64,000 bases of DNA. Source: Calycina herbarum (Eukaryota; Ascomycota; Leotiomycetes; Helotiales; Pezizellaceae). The stretch's first letter is position 1, and every line of letters begins with the position of its first letter. The notes under the pieces are model-generated. The model had not been told where the DNA came from. It searched no databases and saw nothing but the letters and a program-made list of their open reading frames with translations. Made by a program: the position numbers and the translations under genes. Location of the stretch: contig LLEY01000081.1 in the NCBI GenBank assembly GCA_001414485.1, positions 62,001-126,000 on the forward strand. The letters are read 5' to 3'. This document shows positions 59,601 to 64,000 of the stretch, piece after piece.

Positions 59601-61330
59601 AGGTAGCTTTATCCGTAGGTCTGTATACTTCTTTTCTACTAAGGCTTTTGTAATGTCTGTAAGGCTTGTTATAAAGACCTGTAGCTTCCGTTTTCGATCT
59701 ATAAGAAAGTAGAAGACGGCCACGCTTACTTACTTATAGGAGTAAGACCTTTCTAGCTCGCTATAAACTTCTAACCTAGAGTCTTAGAAGAGCAAGCATC
59801 CCTTAGTAGCGTTAAGTAAAGCTTGCTCTCTCCTTAACTAAGATTTTCCTAGAATTATTTTATAGCCCTCGATCTTAGAGACTATGTAAGTATAAACTCG
59901 TTTCTGCTAGTAGCCTCTAATGTCTATGCTAAAAGATACTGCTTAGGATATAGCATCCTCTAATACTCCTTCTACTAACTGTAAATGCCTTAGTGTAATT
60001 TGTACGTAAGAGAGCTAATAGCGATAGACAAAACAGTCTAAAATAATTCTATAGACTAAATACTCTAAATCTACTAAGGCTTGTAAAGTAGCTACCCTAT
60101 TTACTAAAGCCGATATAAGAAGAGGTTTTTCGTCTATATATTCCTACTTAAAATGTCTCTAAGTGTCTATTACTAACAACTCCCTTCGTCGCCCCTGCCT
60201 ACGCTTTCTAACAGGAGCTACTAGTTTTCCGAATCCGAGGAGATATTACTATCTTCTTCTTCTAATTCTAGCGCTACTTCCTTAACCTCTGCCTTCTATT
60301 TACGGACCGAATCCGCTGTTACAGGTCGCCTTAGTAGTCTATATAGACATTCTTAAACAAAATAACTAGTAGCTCCGTAGCGAAGACAGCGACTAGTACG
60401 AGCACGGTTGCTTCGTTCTTTCTAGGACACCTATTTAGCACGCTTAGTGCTAGTTGTTAAGACTTTAGCAGGTGCTGGTTCCTAATCTATGCCCTCTATA
60501 GATGCCTTATAGGTGACTTTCGGTCCGTTAGCGATATTACCGCTCGTTACCTACTGTATAGTATCCGTCGAGCGTTTCTAAGAGGTCTATAGTGTTTCTA
60601 GAAGAGTCTAGGCCCTGGATCTTAATGTTCAAGCTTTATAAGCCCTTAAGCGGTCGTCTGTTTCTTTAATAATAGAGTAGTAAGACTCGAAGTTAAGTTA
60701 AGAAGGAACTATAATCATCGCCTTAACTAACTCGTTACTAAGGATTCGGTTAAGAGACACCTTTTTTATATTGTCTAGCTAAGATCCTTCTCTAGACTCT
60801 ATAAGCAGGGCTTGCTATTCCGTAAAGACCTCTAGGAATAGTCTTAAGCCCTAGCGGAAGGATTCTAGCTTTCGTTGCGCTCTTTCCTTAGCCTACGGGT
60901 CTCTAAACACAAACTCTACTCGATCTAAGAAATCACTACTATTAGCTAGCTCTGGCTTACCCTATTCCCGTACCTATGCTTCTATTCTACAGAGCGCCTT
61001 ACCCTGTAAGGATCTGTTAAGTGCCTAAAACTTAACGTATTTAGTACATCTATAGTAGTCGACTTCGATTTTAGCTCGTACTTATTATAACCAAGCTTCT
61101 AGCTTGTCCGAGTCTCCGTAGAATTCTAGTAGCAGAGGAAGAGATTTCCTAGGTTTATTATCGTTATAGATCATCTATAAGCAAGCTTCCTCATCCTTCT
61201 TTTACTCGTTCGTAATCCGTAGACGATCGTCCTCTTAAGCAGATATTAACTGATTCCGCTGCTCTTAAACATACTATAGGAACCAGGTAGGTAGCTGATT
61301 CAGTATACCGCCTTCTTATAGTTCTCCCAT
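56640..61330 (-). pseudogene. Chromovirus 5 gag-pol, degenerate
   Basis: The gag knuckle at about 60385-60345 reads CLRYGATSYFV*EC (one Cys and the His now Tyr). The RT opening at 59450-59250 is the longest open piece: [20 protein letters not shown], then [20 protein letters not shown] and KDRYPLPLI. The catalytic box near 59025-59005 reads YINNVL: both Asp have become Asn, whereas the sister element at 16.28 kb keeps YVDDVL. Integrase and a chromodomain near 56760-56640 follow. Comparing the two sisters separates RIP changes from ancestral sequence. Confidence 0.9.
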
Positions 61331-61334
61331 TATC

Positions 61335-61525
61335 CGTGAGTTCCGTAAATGCCGTGAAATAGCCCGTAAGTTCCAGTATTACTATAAAGGCCCTTAAGTT
61401 CCAGTATTACCAAAATAGCCTAATATGTTCCAGTATTGCTATAAAGGCCTATTATATTCTAGTATTACCAAAATGGCCTAATATGTTCTAGTATTGCTAT
61501 AAAGGCCCGTTGTTCCAGTGTTGGT
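61335..61525 (-). repeat. About 29-bp tandem repeats in chromovirus 5 leader
   Basis: Six units of the kind TTCCAGTATTACTATAAAGG and TTCCAGTATTACCAAAATAG alternate at 27-30 bp spacing, as in chromovirus 2 (18600-18785). Confidence 0.8.
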
Positions 61526-61542
61526 TTAAGAATCGAATCTAA

Positions 61543-61783
61543 TATTAGGACTTATAGCAAATACTAATAAATTAAACTACAGAGGTGTCTATATATAAGA
61601 AGATTCGATTATCCTTTCTAAGCCAGAGTCCTTACTAACTTATATACTCAGTTAACTTATTCTAGAGGGTTCTGCCAAGGGTACTCTCGAAGGTTCTGTT
61701 ACGTCCATGCGTTGCCAAGCGAGGTCACGTGAATGCGTCGCTGGAGTACTCTAAGACTTATTCCACGGGTGTAACCCTTAACA
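61543..61783 (-). repeat. 5' LTR of chromovirus 5
   Basis: 241 bp, TATTAGGAC...TTAACA; pairs with 56312-56552. RIP has altered both end dinucleotide contexts. Confidence 0.93.
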
Positions 61784-61788
61784 ACTAT

Positions 61789-63590
61789 CGTCTATCGATA
61801 CTTAGCGTTAAGCAAATAACGCGAGTAATCGCTAGTCCTTTATATCTATTAAACCCTGTAATTAATATTACGTATAATAGCTTTTCCGTAGCCTGTCTAT
61901 AATATTAACTTAACTAGTCGGCCAAAGCTGTATTAATAAATAGCTATCTATTTACTCTAGTATTAATAAGTCTAGTAGTATTAAAAGTATATCTATTCTT
62001 AATTAAAGTATATATAGTTATAAAAGCCTTTCTGCCTATTATACGACTTAGATTAAGAGGTTAAGATCTAAGTTTATTTTACTCTAAAGAGGAGACTTGC
62101 TTTAGAGCTGTTCTTTTCCCGAGTTCTTATAGACGAGTTCCTCGTTAGCCGATTCTTCTCCAGACGCTTGTAGTCTATAGGAGTCCGTAAGCGAGTTTTC
62201 AGCGTCTTCTAATAGCTTAATAGCTATAGAGGGTTTTTAAGGAAGAGGGCATTTACTAGCGTAGTGTCTAGGTTTATTGTAATTATAATAGATAACGTCT
62301 GCTATATCCTAGATAGGAGTCGTACTCTTATAAGTAGGTAAAGGAGTCTTACGGTCTATAACTAGAGAGTAACGGACCGGGCTTTGGGTTAGCGGATAAC
62401 TAATAGCAGCACGTAGAGCTAGAAGTTAGTAAGTTGATCCGTAGCCGGCAGAGAAACCTCTTATAGGTAGACGGCGGTTGTAGCGAGCTGTGAGGCGTTC
62501 TTTAATAGTTACCCCGTCTTAATAGACAGAGTAACAGCGGTTATATAACTAGTTAAAGGTTACTAGAGTGATTCGGACTAGCGAGATACTTACTTAGAGA
62601 GCTGGCGTAAGCTTCTAGTATAAATCTTTAGACTACTTACTTGACGGGATATAAGCCTTAGTTATAAAGCTTAAGAAGGTTGCTTTAAACATAGTAAAAG
62701 TCTCGTCCTCTTATATTAAGAGTTTATAGAAGACCTTATAAGCCTCTACGGCTTTGTTACTATCTACGAACAAGGTATCTAGATATATAAGTATATCTAT
62801 AACGTCTGTAAATGAGGTAGGGGAACCGAAATCTATCTATGGTTCTAGGTGCTCTTATACTACGCCGGAAGTAGCTATAAAGACGAAGGTAAGTTTATCT
62901 TATTCGTTCTCGAAGAGGTTCTTTCTTATTTTACTAGCTAGGATAATCTACTAGGCCTTATATAACGGGGAGATACTGTCCTTGAGTTTCTCGCTATTCT
63001 AGAACTTATAAGTAGAATTGTCAGAACTAAATCGGGAACGGGAGGAGTCGGTAGTAGCCTCTCGGAGAGCTTGCGTATACTCGCGGCTCGGGAGAGGGTT
63101 GTTAGAGTGGTTTACAGGCAACGAGGTTTAGTAGAGTTACGTATGTAAAGAGAGGATTTTAGCCTATAAACGAACGTTTTCGTCTATAGAAGGCTCGCTT
63201 ATCGTAGGGAAGGCAGGCGAGGGAGGGGCGACTCTAGAGGTGTTATCCGGTTATTAAGACTCGGTTCGAGACGAGCTAGTAGGTGTCTTCCCTTTTCTAC
63301 TACGACTACTTCGAGTGTCGGCTATTATATTATCGGAAAGGAAGGAGGAGAAGGTAGAGAGAGGTTATAAAAAAAAGGTTATACAGGCTGTTATAGACGT
63401 ATCTTTTAAGGAGACGAGTCGTTATAGACGTAGAGATACTCGAGGGATCTGTTTATAGAAAGAGAGGCTATTATAGGCGGAGGAGGAGGGTTATAATTAC
63501 ACTATTATAAGTGTGAGATCTTCTAGCTATTACAAGCGTAGAATCCGGTCGATATTATAATCCTTTATAAGGAGTAAAAAGAGTTAAGCT
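61789..63590 (-). pseudogene. Chromovirus 4 gag and start of protease
   Basis: Minus-strand gag begins near 63300 and reaches a zinc knuckle at about 62290-62247: YYNYNKPRHYASKC, which is C-x2-C-x4-H-x4-C with the first two Cys changed to Tyr. The protease start follows and is cut by chromovirus 5 at 61788. The rest of pol is at 52735-56306. Confidence 0.78.
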
Positions 63591-63598
63591 TTAAATAA

Positions 63599-63830
63599 TA
63601 TTATAATCTATATCTAAAGGCAAAGGTATAAGAGTATATATATATATATTCGAGAATTTAAAGCTACAGTTCTAAGAACGAGGGAATGCGGAATATATAC
63701 TCTACGAAAAAGAGGTATTCCTACTAACTATAAAGAGCCTTTAATCTCGTTATAAATCCGTCCAAGCGTTGCGGCTCTAACGGTCACGTATAGGACCGAG
63801 AATCACGTATTACGAACCAGCGCTGTAACA
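63599..63830 (-). repeat. 5' LTR of chromovirus 4
   Basis: 232 bp, TATTATAATC...GCTGTAACA, the partner of 52314-52545. Confidence 0.93.
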
Positions 63831-64000
63831 ACTATAGCTAAAGTAGAGAAAAGAATAAAGAATTATATATTAGGTTTTATTTTTTCTATCTTTTTAAAAA
63901 CTTATTTAATACTATTTTTAAAGATAAAAGAGATTAGAGGATTTTATAAAAGTTATTTATTTATATATAATACTAACTAACTCTAAGATTAAATACTAAT

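Larger units (their letters stand above)
56312..61783 (-). mobile_element. Chromovirus 5, same family as chromovirus 2
   Basis: 5,472 bp with 241-bp LTRs and ACTAT at 56307-56311 and 61784-61788. It sits in the protease-coding part of chromovirus 4. Nearly collinear with 13581-19037 over its whole length. Confidence 0.96.
52314..63830 (-). mobile_element. Chromovirus 4, split by chromovirus 5
   Basis: Two 232-bp LTRs and ACTAT duplications at 52309-52313 and 63831-63835. The polypurine tract AAAAGAGAGAGTAA (minus) adjoins the left LTR. Net length without the nested element is about 6.0 kb. It is related to the fragment at 1-3112. Confidence 0.95.

Noticed and set aside
62754..62954. Plus-strand frame of 66 codons
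   Set aside because: Lies antisense to the gag region of chromovirus 4 and shows no motif, unlike the accessory ORF at 11960-12510.

Overview
The window reads as a repeat-rich, heterochromatin-like stretch of a filamentous ascomycete genome (Pezizomycotina, probably Sordariomycetes; the class is an inference). The evidence is chromodomain-bearing Ty3/gypsy elements, a Tad-type LINE, a Fot1/pogo-type transposon, and degenerate genes of fungal families: TPR-CHAT, caspase-like C14 peptidase, DUF6594 and a chromodomain protein. Most of the sequence is poor in CA/TG and rich in TA and CTAG while CG survives. Coding frames are broken mainly by TGG or CAG to TAG, CAA to TAA and TGC/TGT to TAC/TAT changes. 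This is the footprint of repeat-induced point mutation (RIP). I see no gene that looks clearly intact.

Layout. 1-3112: 5'-truncated chromovirus pol (-), abutting TPR-CHAT copy A (3113-4554, -). 4759-8590: Tad-like LINE (+) with a 320-bp insertion in ORF1 and an internal deletion of the reverse transcriptase. 8613-24679: TPR-CHAT copy B (-), whose sixteen 135-bp TPR units are split by a 12.2-kb chromovirus (11401-23594, TSD CCTAG), itself split by a second chromovirus (13581-19037, TSD TTTAT). 25.7-27.1 kb: LTR and LINE scraps. 27556-29592: caspase-like pseudogene (-), divergent from a DUF6594 membrane-protein pseudogene (30.57-31.51 kb, +). 32.3-34.0 kb: a less mutated island without recognisable genes. 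34888-35340: CHAT fragment copy C (-). 35.3-43.3 kb: an unrecognised decayed coding region split by a chromovirus (36156-42489, +, TSD TATAA). 43.9-45.4 kb: a 60-bp minisatellite, a structured 180-bp repeat and a LINE 3' end. 45756-46544: chromodomain-protein pseudogene (-). 46.5-48.3 kb: no recognised gene. 48345-63835: nested elements: a fragment of the first chromovirus family hit by a pogo element (50101-52223, TSD TA) that is hit by a solo LTR (TSD ACAAA), then a chromovirus (52314-63830, TSD ACTAT) hit by another (56312-61783, TSD ACTAT).

How it fits together. None of the genes can be working as it stands. They record what lived here: three copies of a CHAT-peptidase gene and one caspase-like gene (both clan CD cysteine peptidases, the class tied to regulated cell death), buried by at least three successive rounds of transposition and RIP. 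Two points deserve most attention. One is the TPR-CHAT gene, whose unit number differs fourfold between neighbouring paralogues. The other is an antisense reading frame inside the 11.4-23.6 kb chromovirus with a Zn2Cys6-like cysteine array followed by a charged helical region, in addition to gag-pol.
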